Origin: Avisuccinivibrio_A sp964651505
GTDB lineage: Bacteria > Pseudomonadota > Gammaproteobacteria > Enterobacterales > Succinivibrionaceae
Length of the DNA: 17,504 nt
Direction of reading: 5' to 3'
Assembly (NCBI GenBank): GCA_964651505.1
Contig: CAZYXT010000047.1
Coordinates: 1 to 17,504, forward strand
Position 1 is the stretch's first letter, and every line of letters starts with the position of its first letter. A program made the translations under genes and the position numbers. Below are positions 1-6,839 of this stretch, one piece after another. The notes beneath the pieces are model-generated. The model saw only the letters and a program-made list of their open reading frames with translations, did not search any database and was not told where the DNA came from.

Positions 1-2
1 AG

Positions 3-365
3 CGCATCTTCAACATGCGTTTTGCCAACAACAACGTCCTTCTTACCAAGTCTGCGATCATGACACTCAAGAAGGTGCAGGACATCTCGGTAACCGTTCA
101 CCTTAATGGCAAGGGCTACAGGGATGCCCCTCTGCCCATCACCGCCCTTATTGATCGGGCAAGCGATCCTGATATCGCGGTGTCGTACCTCAACTACGCC
201 ATGACAGGCGACACCTCAGGTCTTAAAGCCTACAACATTATGTTCAATGGCGAGGGGCCGGGAGATTATGCCGTATCTGCAAAGGAGGCAGGAAATTTGC
301 GCCTGGGAGCCTTGCTCCGACAGGGTTTAGGCCTCAAAGGGAGGCATACTCGAAAGCGGCGCTGA
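3..365 (+). CDS. Unidentified protein, 3' part of a gene cut by the window edge
   Basis: The frame is open from the first full codon of the window, and four codons precede the first ATG at 15. The true start is therefore probably outside, and this is the last ~120 residues of a longer protein. Third-position choice looks like real coding sequence (many C/G-ending codons). No family is recognised. Visible features are a moderately polar body with a VTVHLNGKGYRDAPLP stretch that could form a beta structure, and a strongly basic C-terminus (GLKGRHTRKRR). Such a tail could contact nucleic acid, but that is a guess. No signal peptide or membrane segment is seen. It ends in TGA, and no gene follows for 253 bp. 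A transposase or phage remnant was considered, but no catalytic motif supports it. Confidence 0.5.
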   Translation, partial: RIFNMRFANNNVLLTKSAIMTLKKVQDISVTVHLNGKGYRDAPLPITALIDRASDPDIAVSYLNYAMTGDTSGLKAYNIMFNGEGPGDYAVSAKEAGNLRLGALLRQGLGLKGRHTRKRR

Positions 366-618
366 TTTTTTAAAAATTGACCCCCTATCTAAATGACCCG
401 TATGCCTCAGGCATGGCGGGGGCTTAGTCGCGTCTGTATGTTTTAGAGCGTCCGGGCCGTCGCCCAAAAAATGCTAAAATTTGGCAGAAAAAAACTAAAG
501 TCAACAAAAGTTAACCCGACTCATCGGTTAGTATGCGTTTCAACTAAATTAATCCAAGCAAAGGAAATAGAAGGACAAAGGGCATGCTCTTTTCCGGGAC
601 AACTTAAGGAGATCTTCT
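366..618. other. AT-rich intergenic leader before the AAA-ATPase gene
   Basis: No convincing gene lies in these 253 bp. They contain a short dyad at 402-414 (ATGCC-TCA-GGCAT) flanked by CCCCC (381-385) and GGGGG (418-422), which could fold into one larger hairpin with an internal loop. Next comes an A-rich stretch with a possible extended -10 (TGCTAAAAT, 472-480), and then the Shine-Dalgarno of the next gene. The dyad lacks a following T-run on either strand, so I do not call it a terminator. Confidence 0.4.
472..480 (+). promoter_or_regulatory. Candidate extended -10 promoter for the AAA-ATPase gene
   Basis: TGCTAAAAT fits an extended -10 element (TG-N-TAAAAT, five of six matches to TATAAT). 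No good -35 hexamer stands 16-18 bp upstream, which extended -10 promoters can tolerate. Transcription would start near 487 and leave a leader of about 130 nt. The same nonamer occurs upstream of tsaD on the minus strand. The call rests on sequence match alone. Confidence 0.3.
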
Positions 619-2283
619 ATGAAACAAATAAGATATTCTCTTCCCAGACAAGGCATGGATTTTGCCAAGGTCATAAGTCAGAAGCGACTTTATGTAGACA
701 AAACCGATTTGGTGGCTGATTTGGCAGGGGAGGAAGCATCCTTCTTTTTTGCCCGGCCTCGCGGCTTTGGCAAATCGCTGCTGCTTTCCACATTAAAAGA
801 GCTTTTTGAGCACGGCACGCAAAGCTTTAAAGGCCTCAAGCTTGAAAAAGAAGGACTGTGGAAAGACCGGGGCTCATATAAAGTGATTCATTTGGATTTT
901 GCTCTAATCGGCGATGAATCAGAATCCTTTGAAAAGGATTTCACCGATACTTTAAGAGATGCGTTTTCCTTGGCCTGCGTTACATTCGTTGAGAGTGCAA
1001 GCTCTTGGAAAAGCTCTTTAAAATTGTCATTGGCCCGCTGCGAGGCTCGCTCATTGGTATTGCTGATTGATGAGTATGACAAACCGCTGACGCATGTCAT
1101 GGAGCTGCCCGATGAGTTTAGAAGGCGCCGCATTGTCTTTTCGGATTTTTGCCAGATCATAAAAGACAGTGTTGATAAGTTCCGCTTTACTTTCATCACA
1201 GGCGTTGCCGGGTTTCACAGCTATGATGTGATGGCCAACAATGTCATAGATATTTCCTTTAACCACGATTACGGGGCCATCGCAGGCTTTACTAAAGAAG
1301 AGCTTGAGCAAAACTTCATGCCTTACATTGCCAATGCGGCAGAAGTTCTTAAACAAAAAGAGCCGCAAAAGCAGTGGGATGAGCAAAAGATCTTGGAGGA
1401 GCTTGAGCAACATTGCGGCGGGTATTCGTTTGATTTGTTTGCAGAGCACCGAATATGCAACCCGGGCGCGGCCATTGACTTTCTATCCTTTCCCGAGGCA
1501 GGATTCAAAAACACAGGCTTCGATAATGAGCTGCTTTTACGCTCTCTTGATAATTTGATTGGCCAAGGTGCAACCGGGGGGCAGGGGCTGGGAGAGCTTC
1601 CTGATTTTTTGGCCTTGGATTTTGTAAAGAAAAGCAATAAACGCAACTTATCTCCCGTCATCTCAAACATCTCAAAGCCCAACTTTCCCCTTCATGCCAT
1701 CTTGTATCAGGCAGGGTATTTGACCATTAAGAGAGCAGAAGGCGAGAATCTTTATATAGGCATTCCCAATCACGAGGTCAGACAAGCCTTTATCGGTCTG
1801 GTTTTGGAAAGATTAACCGCAGGCAATATAGATCTGGCAAGCGATTTTATCGAAAATTATCAAAAGCGCGTGCTCGATGCTTTCTTAAACAAAGACTTCC
1901 CGGCCATGAAGGATGTGATGAACGACATCATCAAAGACTACTCGTACGAAAGCCTTAAGAACTTCAACGAGCATATGTTCAGGGATGTGCTCAAATCATC
2001 GCTCAACATGCTCAGCCTCTTTGAGCTTAGGTGCCATAAAGAAGAGCCTTCATCCAAAGGCCGCTCCGATTTGACGGTCGAGTGCGACAACTGCAAGTTT
2101 GTCTTTGAGCTTAAGGTGGCAACAGACCGCAAAGATGCCGCTGCCGCCCTGCAAGAGGCCAAAACGAATGAGAAGAACACGCCCTCCGTATTGCGGGAAA
2201 TCGTGTATTTGGAGGAGGTCGACTTAAATCAAAGGCCTCAGGGACGACAGGTCCCTGAGGCCCTGCCTGAACCACAGGTTTAA
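619..2283 (+). CDS. AAA-ATPase-like / PD-(D/E)XK nuclease-domain protein (DUF1703-type)
   Basis: This 554-residue protein belongs to the family with an N-terminal AAA-ATPase-like domain and a C-terminal PD-(D/E)XK-like domain. Visible motifs are the P-loop ARPRGFGKS (residues 45-53), in the usual RPR-x-FGKS form of the family. Walker B is LVLLIDEYD (147-155), a sensor-like stretch is FITGVAGF (192-199), and IAGFTKEEL is at 221-229. The nuclease-like signature is D484 followed by E497-x-K499 (FVFELKV), so the catalytic residues are present. The start is supported by AAGGAG at 606-611, 7 bp before ATG. Cellular function is unknown for the family; defence, mobile-element and regulatory roles have been suggested, and nothing here decides. 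The last ~25 codons read through the gal terminator hairpin and show none of the closing beta-strands typical of the family, so the C-terminus may be truncated and replaced. The gene is more AT-rich than its neighbours and is convergent with galK, suggesting acquisition. No transposase or inverted repeats flank it. Confidence 0.85.
   Translation: MKQIRYSLPRQGMDFAKVISQKRLYVDKTDLVADLAGEEASFFFARPRGFGKSLLLSTLKELFEHGTQSFKGLKLEKEGLWKDRGSYKVIHLDFALIGDESESFEKDFTDTLRDAFSLACVTFVESASSWKSSLKLSLARCEARSLVLLIDEYDKPLTHVMELPDEFRRRRIVFSDFCQIIKDSVDKFRFTFITGVAGFHSYDVMANNVIDISFNHDYGAIAGFTKEELEQNFMPYIANAAEVLKQKEPQKQWDEQKILEELEQHCGGYSFDLFAEHRICNPGAAIDFLSFPEAGFKNTGFDNELLLRSLDNLIGQGATGGQGLGELPDFLALDFVKKSNKRNLSPVISNISKPNFPLHAILYQAGYLTIKRAEGENLYIGIPNHEVRQAFIGLVLERLTAGNIDLASDFIENYQKRVLDAFLNKDFPAMKDVMNDIIKDYSYESLKNFNEHMFRDVLKSSLNMLSLFELRCHKEEPSSKGRSDLTVECDNCKFVFELKVATDRKDAAAALQEAKTNEKNTPSVLREIVYLEEVDLNQRPQGRQVPEALPEPQV
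2226..2262 (-). terminator. Rho-independent terminator of the gal operon
   Basis: A perfect 12-bp GC-rich inverted repeat (GGCCTCAGGGAC, loop of 5 nt, GTCCCTGAGGCC; 2234-2262) lies 17 bp past the galK stop. Read on the minus strand it is followed by TTTGATTT (2233 down to 2226). The plus-strand side has no T-run, so it serves mainly galK. It lies inside the 3' end of the convergent AAA-ATPase reading frame. Confidence 0.75.
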
Positions 2284-3437
2284 GATAGCACCTCAAAAGA
2301 TGCGCCGTCGCAAGCGCGGGTCTTGATGATGGCAGCTTTGCGCCCTGCGATCTTTTCGTACTCCTCATCTATCTTGGCGACCACCGCCTCAACCTTAGAG
2401 GGCTCGACCACGGCCACCACGCTGCCGCCAAAGCCCCCGCCTGTCATGCGCACCGCGGCATTTTCGCCGATGGCGTTGCGGATAATCTCAACGAGGCCGT
2501 CGATCTGAGGGATAGTAATTTCAAAGTCATCGCGCATCGAGCAGTGCGAGGCATACATAAGCTCCGAGAGCTTTTTAAGATCGCCTTGTTCAAAAGCCTT
2601 GACAGTCTCAAGCACCCTGTCATCTTCGGTGATGATGTGGCGGGCGCGCTTGTAGCAAAGCTCGTCCATCTTGCCTTTCTTATCTTCAAGCATGGGCAGC
2701 GTCGCATCGCGCAGAGCCTTGACGCCCAAGGTGGCGGCGGCACTTTCGCATTGCTCGCGCCTTTGGTTGTACTCGCCCCCTACCAGGGCATGCTTGATGT
2801 TGGAGTTTATGATCAAAATCTCAAGATACGAGGGCACCTTAACCTGAGTGAGCTTAAGCGATCTGCAATCGATGAGCAGCGCGCAATCTGCCTTGCCGCA
2901 CGCTGAGATCGTCTGATCCATGATGCCGCACTTGCAGCCGATAAAAGCCTCGGCAGCCTGTCCGATGAGCGCGATCTCCTGCAACGGGATATTAAAGTCA
3001 AAAGCGCGGGAGATGAGGTTGCCAAAGGCCACCTCCAAGGATGCCGAAGATGACAATCCCGCCCCCAAAGGCACATCGCCGCAAACGGCTACATTAAGGC
3101 CCTTTACCTCATAGCCTTTTTCACAAATAAGCTTGGTTACGCCGCGCAGGTAGTTGGACCAGGTCTTGCTTTCGTGCTTTTGAAGATCTTTTGAGATCTT
3201 AAACTCGTCAGTCTTCCCCTGCATGTCGAAGGCCAGCACCCTCATTTTGTTTGTGCCGTTGATCTTAGCGGCCATGACGGTGCCGTAACCTATGGCGCAG
3301 GGCAGGACAAAGCCGTCGTTGTAGTCGGTATGCTCGCCGATGAGGTTAACCCGGCCCGGGGCATAGGAAAGCAAAGCAGGAGCGCTGCCAAAGTGTTGTA
3401 AGAAGGCCTGCTCGGCCTTGGTGCGTACGTCAGTCAT
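2280..3437 (-). CDS. galK: Galactokinase
   Basis: This GHMP-family kinase phosphorylates alpha-D-galactose at C1 with ATP, the first committed step of the Leloir pathway, in the cytoplasm. The 385 residues compare with 382 in E. coli. The galactokinase signature GRVNLIGEHTDYNDGF is at residues 28-43. The GHMP ATP-binding loop is PLGAGLSSSAS (123-133), the catalytic-base aspartate is in CGIMDQ (D174), and the C-terminal GHMP motif is MTGGGFGGS. ATG at 3437 lies 3 bp after the galT stop, so the gene is the last of galE-galT-galK and probably depends on coupled translation; only a modest GGGA lies ~10 bp upstream. It is followed by a strong terminator. No missing residues are seen. Confidence 0.97.
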   Translation of the reverse strand: MTDVRTKAEQAFLQHFGSAPALLSYAPGRVNLIGEHTDYNDGFVLPCAIGYGTVMAAKINGTNKMRVLAFDMQGKTDEFKISKDLQKHESKTWSNYLRGVTKLICEKGYEVKGLNVAVCGDVPLGAGLSSSASLEVAFGNLISRAFDFNIPLQEIALIGQAAEAFIGCKCGIMDQTISACGKADCALLIDCRSLKLTQVKVPSYLEILIINSNIKHALVGGEYNQRREQCESAAATLGVKALRDATLPMLEDKKGKMDELCYKRARHIITEDDRVLETVKAFEQGDLKKLSELMYASHCSMRDDFEITIPQIDGLVEIIRNAIGENAAVRMTGGGFGGSVVAVVEPSKVEAVVAKIDEEYEKIAGRKAAIIKTRACDGASFEVLS

Positions 3438-3440
3438 GTT

Positions 3441-4481
3441 TTATTTCCCGGCGGCGTAGTGGATCTCGGATAGATTGCGCAGACGCTGTGCTGCCTGCTC
3501 GGCCGTCAAATCTCTTTGCTTTTCGGCCAAAAGCTCAAAACCTGCCACGAACTTTCTAACCGTCGAAGAACGCAACAAAGGCGGATAGTAATGGGCATGC
3601 AATTGCCACTCAGGATGCTCATTGCCGTCTTTAGGGGCATTGTGCCAGCCCATCGAGTAAGGAAAAGAGCACTCAAAAAGATTGTCATAGCGGGTGGTAA
3701 GCTTTTTGATGCACAAGGCCAGATCTTGGCGCCGGTCCTCTGTCAGCTCGCATAAAGTGCCGACTTCAAACTTGGGCAAAATCATGGTCTCAAAAGGCCA
3801 AAAAGCCCAAAACGGCACCAGGGCGACAAAATGCTGCGTCTCAAAGATGATCCTCTCGCCTTTTTTAAGCTCGGCTTGAACATAGTCAAGCAAAAGCCTT
3901 CTGCCGTGCTTTTTATAGTAGGCCCTCTGAGAGTTGAGCTCTTTTACAATCTCCTCGGGCAAAAACGAGCAGGCCCAGATCTGCCCGTGGGGGTGAGGGT
4001 TGGAGCAACCCATCACCGCGCCTTTGTTTTCAAAAAGCTGCACCCACTTGTAGGTCTTGGACAGCTCATCCCATTGAGAGGCCCACAGATCGACCACTTT
4101 TTTAATGTCGCCAACCTCCATGACTGGCAGGGTCTTGGAGTGATCGGAGCTAAAACAGATCACGCGCGCCGTGCCGCGGGCAGGCTCAAGCTTGAACAGA
4201 TCGTCATTTCCCTCCCCATCCAAAGGAGTGTCAGGGGTCAAAACGGCAAAATCGTTGGTGAAAACGAAATTGCTCTCATAGGCAGGATTGACGTCGCCGC
4301 TGACCCTGATATTGGTCGGGCACAAATAGCACTTGGGATCATATGAGGGTTTGTGTTCGTCGGCCGCCTTTTCAACCTGCCCGTTCCATGGACGCTTGGC
4401 CCTGTGAGGGGAAACCAAGATCCACTCGCCTGTGAGGGCGTTGCAGCGGCGGTGAGGATGAGAGCTTGCATCAAATTGCAT
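3441..4481 (-). CDS. galT: Galactose-1-phosphate uridylyltransferase
   Basis: The enzyme transfers UMP from UDP-glucose to galactose-1-phosphate, giving UDP-galactose and glucose-1-phosphate. The chosen start gives 346 residues (E. coli 348) and an N-terminus MQFDASSHPHRR that lines up with E. coli MTQFNPVDHPHRR. The active-site NPHPHGQ is at 161-167, with H165 the uridylylated nucleophile. The zinc ligands C51 and C54 (CYLC) and H114 of SSDHSKTLP are present. The frame is open upstream to 4700, but that part overlaps galE and has no homology. A nearer ATG at 4502 overlaps galE by 11 bp and has a poor ribosome site. The ATG at 4481 has TGAGG 8 bp upstream, overlapping the galE stop codon, so translation is probably coupled to galE. 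Confidence 0.95.
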   Translation of the reverse strand: MQFDASSHPHRRCNALTGEWILVSPHRAKRPWNGQVEKAADEHKPSYDPKCYLCPTNIRVSGDVNPAYESNFVFTNDFAVLTPDTPLDGEGNDDLFKLEPARGTARVICFSSDHSKTLPVMEVGDIKKVVDLWASQWDELSKTYKWVQLFENKGAVMGCSNPHPHGQIWACSFLPEEIVKELNSQRAYYKKHGRRLLLDYVQAELKKGERIIFETQHFVALVPFWAFWPFETMILPKFEVGTLCELTEDRRQDLALCIKKLTTRYDNLFECSFPYSMGWHNAPKDGNEHPEWQLHAHYYPPLLRSSTVRKFVAGFELLAEKQRDLTAEQAAQRLRNLSEIHYAAGK

Positions 4482-4491
4482 TTTCGAAGCC

Positions 4492-5511
4492 TCAATCTTC
4501 ATAGCCGTCAGGATTGTCCCTTTGCCACCGATAAGAGTCGGCGCACATGTCATCAAGGCTCTTTTCAGCCTTCCACCCAAGCTCCCTGCAAGCCTTGCCC
4601 GGGTCTGCATAACACTGCACCACATCCCCCTCTCGACGGGGGGCAAACTTGTGCGGAAGCTCACTGCCGATGGCCTTGGAGAAGGCTTTGACCATGTCAA
4701 GCACGCTGTAGCCCGTGCCCGTGCCGAGGTTGTAGATGTGCACGCCGCTTTTGTCCATGAGCTTGTCCAAAGCCGCCACGTGACCCTTGGCCAGATCCAT
4801 CACATGGATGTAATCGCGCACGCAGGTGCCGTCGGGGGTGGGATAATCGTTGCCAAAGATATTAAGGCATGGCAGCCTGCCTACGGCCACCAAGGCAAGA
4901 TAAGGCATCAGATTGTTGGGAATGCCCTTGGGATCTTCGCCGAGGAGGCCAGATTCATGGGCGCCGACCGGGTTGAAGTAGCGCAAGAGGGTGATGTTAA
5001 AATCGGGCACGGCTTTTTGCAGCTCGATTGCCATATACTCGACATCGATTTTGGTCTGTCCGTAAGGGCAGTTGGCGCGCTTGATGGGAGACTCTTCGGT
5101 CAAAGGCAGGGCATCGGGTTCGCCGTAGACGGTCGATGAAGATGAAAACACGAAGTTGCGGCAGCCGCGATCGCGCATGATGGAAAGCAGCACCCTGCTG
5201 CCGTTGACATTGTTGTCGTAGTACTCAAGAGGCTTTTTGACCGATTCGCCGACGGCTTTGAGGCCTGCAAAGTGGATGACGGCGTCGATATGATGCTCGT
5301 CAAACACGCGCTCAAGCTGCTCTTTGACCCTGATGTCGCCACTGTAAAAAGGAATGACGCGGCCGCACAAATGATTGATGCGGGACAAGACGGCAGGCTT
5401 GGAGTTTGAAAAGTTATCAAAAATGACGGGATCGAAGCCTGCCTTGACCAGCTCGATAACCGTGTGCGAACCGATAAAACCTGCGCCGCCTGTGACCAGT
5501 ATGGTGGACAT
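4492..5511 (-). CDS. galE: UDP-glucose 4-epimerase
   Basis: This NAD-dependent short-chain dehydrogenase/reductase-type epimerase interconverts UDP-galactose and UDP-glucose. It closes the Leloir cycle and supplies UDP-galactose for surface glycans. It has 339 residues (E. coli 338). The NAD-binding TGGAGFIG is at residues 7-14, the catalytic serine region SSSSTVYG at 123-130, and the YxxxK pair at Y150 and K154 (PYGQTK). ATG at 5511 has AAGGAGC centred about 9 bp upstream (5517-5523). It is the first gene of galE-galT-galK and is driven by the promoter at 5558-5585, with a GalR-type operator over the start site. The leader would be about 40 nt. Confidence 0.97.
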   Translation of the reverse strand: MSTILVTGGAGFIGSHTVIELVKAGFDPVIFDNFSNSKPAVLSRINHLCGRVIPFYSGDIRVKEQLERVFDEHHIDAVIHFAGLKAVGESVKKPLEYYDNNVNGSRVLLSIMRDRGCRNFVFSSSSTVYGEPDALPLTEESPIKRANCPYGQTKIDVEYMAIELQKAVPDFNITLLRYFNPVGAHESGLLGEDPKGIPNNLMPYLALVAVGRLPCLNIFGNDYPTPDGTCVRDYIHVMDLAKGHVAALDKLMDKSGVHIYNLGTGTGYSVLDMVKAFSKAIGSELPHKFAPRREGDVVQCYADPGKACRELGWKAEKSLDDMCADSYRWQRDNPDGYED

Positions 5512-5542
5512 TAAAAGCTCCTTGAAAGCCGATGCTTATCAG

Positions 5543-5560
5543 AATGTAAACGTTTTCATT
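5543..5560. promoter_or_regulatory. GalR-type operator over the galE promoter
   Basis: AATGTAAACGTTTTCATT is an 18-bp palindrome with one mismatched pair and the central CG typical of LacI/GalR-family sites. Its core TGTAAACG...TTNCA matches the E. coli GalR consensus (GTGTAANCGNTTNCAC). The regulator encoded next door has the same recognition helix (SVATVSRV) as E. coli GalR. The position over the -10/+1 implies repression. Confidence 0.8.
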
Positions 5561-5585
5561 ATAGGGCCTCCGCCTTAGTCGGCAA
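5558..5585 (-). promoter_or_regulatory. Sigma70-type promoter of galETK
   Basis: On the minus strand a perfect -10 TATAAT (5563-5558) stands 16 bp downstream of a -35-like TTGCCG (5585-5580, four of six matches). The predicted transcription start is near 5551, about 40 nt before the galE ATG. The operator at 5543-5560 overlaps the -10 and the start point, so repressor and RNA polymerase should compete. Confidence 0.75.
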
Positions 5586-5587
5586 GG

Positions 5588-5624
5588 GTTGATTTTGTCA
5601 GCGTGATCAACTTTTGCACAAAAT
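5588..5624. promoter_or_regulatory. Overlapping inverted repeats upstream of the galE -35, possible activator site
   Basis: GTTGAT (5588-5593) pairs with ATCAAC (5606-5611), and ATTTTGT (5592-5598) pairs with ACAAAAT (5618-5624). Within this, TGTCA-N6-TCAAC (5596-5611) is a partial match (7 of 10 core bases) to the CRP consensus TGTGA-N6-TCACA, centred about 52 bp before the predicted start. That spacing is not one of the standard CRP positions (about -41 or -61), so the identity of any activator is open. Confidence 0.3.
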
Positions 5625-5699
5625 ATGGGATCTCATATCATACCGCCCCCGGCCCCACTTTATCAAAACCCTTATTTGCTTTAAGATCAAGGGCCGAGG

Positions 5700-5717
5700 T
5701 TTGCAAACGCTTGCGCA
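5700..5717. promoter_or_regulatory. Second LacI/GalR-family operator-like dyad, in front of galR
   Basis: TTTGCAAACGCTTGCGCA has the central CG and the GCAA...TTGC arms of LacI-family operators. It shares TGNAAACG with the galE operator. It lies 31 bp before the galR ATG and could mediate autoregulation or pair with the first operator 157 bp away. It also resembles PurR-type sites (GCAAACG), so the binding protein is not certain. Confidence 0.55.
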
Positions 5718-5747
5718 TCAGGCGATTATTTTTTAAGGATTATCCAT

Positions 5748-6746
5748 ATGGCCACCATCAAAGACGTTGCCGGACGGGCGCATGTTTCCGTGGCGACCGT
5801 TTCGCGGGTCTTAAACGGCTCGGCCAAGGTCAGCGAACAGACGCGACGGGCCGTGCTGGAGGCCTGTCGGGAGCTGTCCTTTTATTTAAATGCCAATGCC
5901 AAGGCGCTTGCCCGGCAGGACTCGCACATCATCGGAGCCACCGTCCCCGATTTGGCCGATCCTTACTTCGGGACCATGATCAGAGCCTGCGAGCGCGCAG
6001 CGCAGCCTTTGGGCTGCACCCTGATGGCCATACAGGGCTTCCATGATGCCAAGCGCGAAGAACAAGCCATAATCAGCCTCATCTCCCATCAGTGCCGCGG
6101 CCTCATCATCCACGCTATGTCCATGACAGATGAAGCCTTGCGCGATTACATGGAGCGCATCCCCTATATGGTGCTGATTAACCGCACCATAGAAGGCGTT
6201 GAAGAGCGCTGCATCAATATCGACAATGTAAAGGGCGAATATCTGGCCGTAAAAGAGCTCATCACCCAAGGCCACCGCAAAATTGCCTACATAGGCTCCT
6301 CCCACAAAATTCCCGATTCAAAAGAGCGTCTGCAAGGCTACAAGCTTGCCTTGCAGGAGGCGGGCATACCCTTTGACCCCGATCTTATAGCCTTGGACGA
6401 GCCTTATTTGGAGGGGGGCACGCAGGCTGCCATTGCCCTCTTGCAGCGCAAGGTCAAGTTTACCGCCGTATCCTGCTACAACGACTTTATGGCAGCAGGC
6501 GTGATGAGCGTGCTCTGTGAGGCAGGCTTTAAAATTCCGCAGGATGTCTCGGTGGCAGGCTTTGACGATCTGTTTTTGGCATCCTGTCTGATCCCAAAGC
6601 TCACCACCGTGCGCCACCCGGTAGAAGAAATGGCTCGCAGGGCCGTCCTGCTTTCATCTGCGCTGTATGCTCACGAAGAGCCCGAGCCCATGCCAAAATT
6701 TGAGGTAAGCCTGGTTAAAAGGCAAAGCGTGGCTCCCCCGCGCTGA
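5748..6746 (+). CDS. galR: GalR/GalS-type LacI-family transcriptional repressor
   Basis: This 332-residue regulator closely follows E. coli GalR (343). The N-terminal helix-turn-helix starts MATIKDV and has the recognition helix SVATVSRVLN (residues 14-23), identical to GalR in its operator-contacting part. The hinge helix is NANAKALARQ (48-57). A periplasmic-binding-protein-like sugar-binding domain follows, with DPYFGTM, VLINR, EERCINIDN, GHRKIAYIGSSHKI, ERLQGY, FTAVSCYNDFMAAGVM, AGFDD and LTTVRHP. Galactose is the expected inducer, by family. ATG at 5748 has AAGGA 8 bp upstream (5735-5739). The gene is divergent from galETK, shares a 236-bp control region with it, and has an operator-like dyad in its own leader. 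GalR and GalS cannot be told apart from sequence alone, but no second copy is visible here. Confidence 0.93.
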   Translation: MATIKDVAGRAHVSVATVSRVLNGSAKVSEQTRRAVLEACRELSFYLNANAKALARQDSHIIGATVPDLADPYFGTMIRACERAAQPLGCTLMAIQGFHDAKREEQAIISLISHQCRGLIIHAMSMTDEALRDYMERIPYMVLINRTIEGVEERCINIDNVKGEYLAVKELITQGHRKIAYIGSSHKIPDSKERLQGYKLALQEAGIPFDPDLIALDEPYLEGGTQAAIALLQRKVKFTAVSCYNDFMAAGVMSVLCEAGFKIPQDVSVAGFDDLFLASCLIPKLTTVRHPVEEMARRAVLLSSALYAHEEPEPMPKFEVSLVKRQSVAPPR

Positions 6747-6783
6747 AAATGGTTCTCTGACCTGCGCAATCGGTCTTCATGAC

Positions 6784-6812
6784 TTTAAAAAAGAACGCTT
6801 TGCCCCTACAAT
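6784..6812 (+). promoter_or_regulatory. Candidate sigma70 promoter for the acyltransferase-lipoprotein pair
   Basis: TTTAAA (6784-6789, four of six) and TACAAT (6807-6812, five of six) are spaced by 17 bp, which puts the start near 6819. It lies in the 93-bp gap after galR and would give a leader of about 20 nt carrying AGGGA (6827-6831) before the ATG. Confidence 0.45.
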
Positions 6813-6839
6813 TAAGCCCATAAGACAGGGAACGCAGTC

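Noticed and set aside
471..719. 82-residue open frame overlapping the start of the AAA-ATPase gene
   Set aside because: It overlaps the well-supported gene in another frame, has no ribosome site, and its sequence is low-complexity basic without family features.
2234..2262. Mobile-element end or recombination site at the perfect inverted repeat
   Set aside because: Position just past galK, GC-rich stem and T-rich tail on the minus strand fit an ordinary terminator better.
4482..4700. Upstream extension of the galT frame
   Set aside because: It is the antiparallel-free shadow of galE codons in another frame; no homology to GalT and a better start at 4481.
4522..5139. 205-residue plus-strand open frame opposite galE
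   Set aside because: Antisense shadow of galE, repeating complement-type composition; no ribosome site or recognisable domain.
5589..5610. FNR-like site TTGAT...ATCAA upstream of galE
   Set aside because: The half-sites are 12 bp apart; FNR needs a 4-bp spacer.
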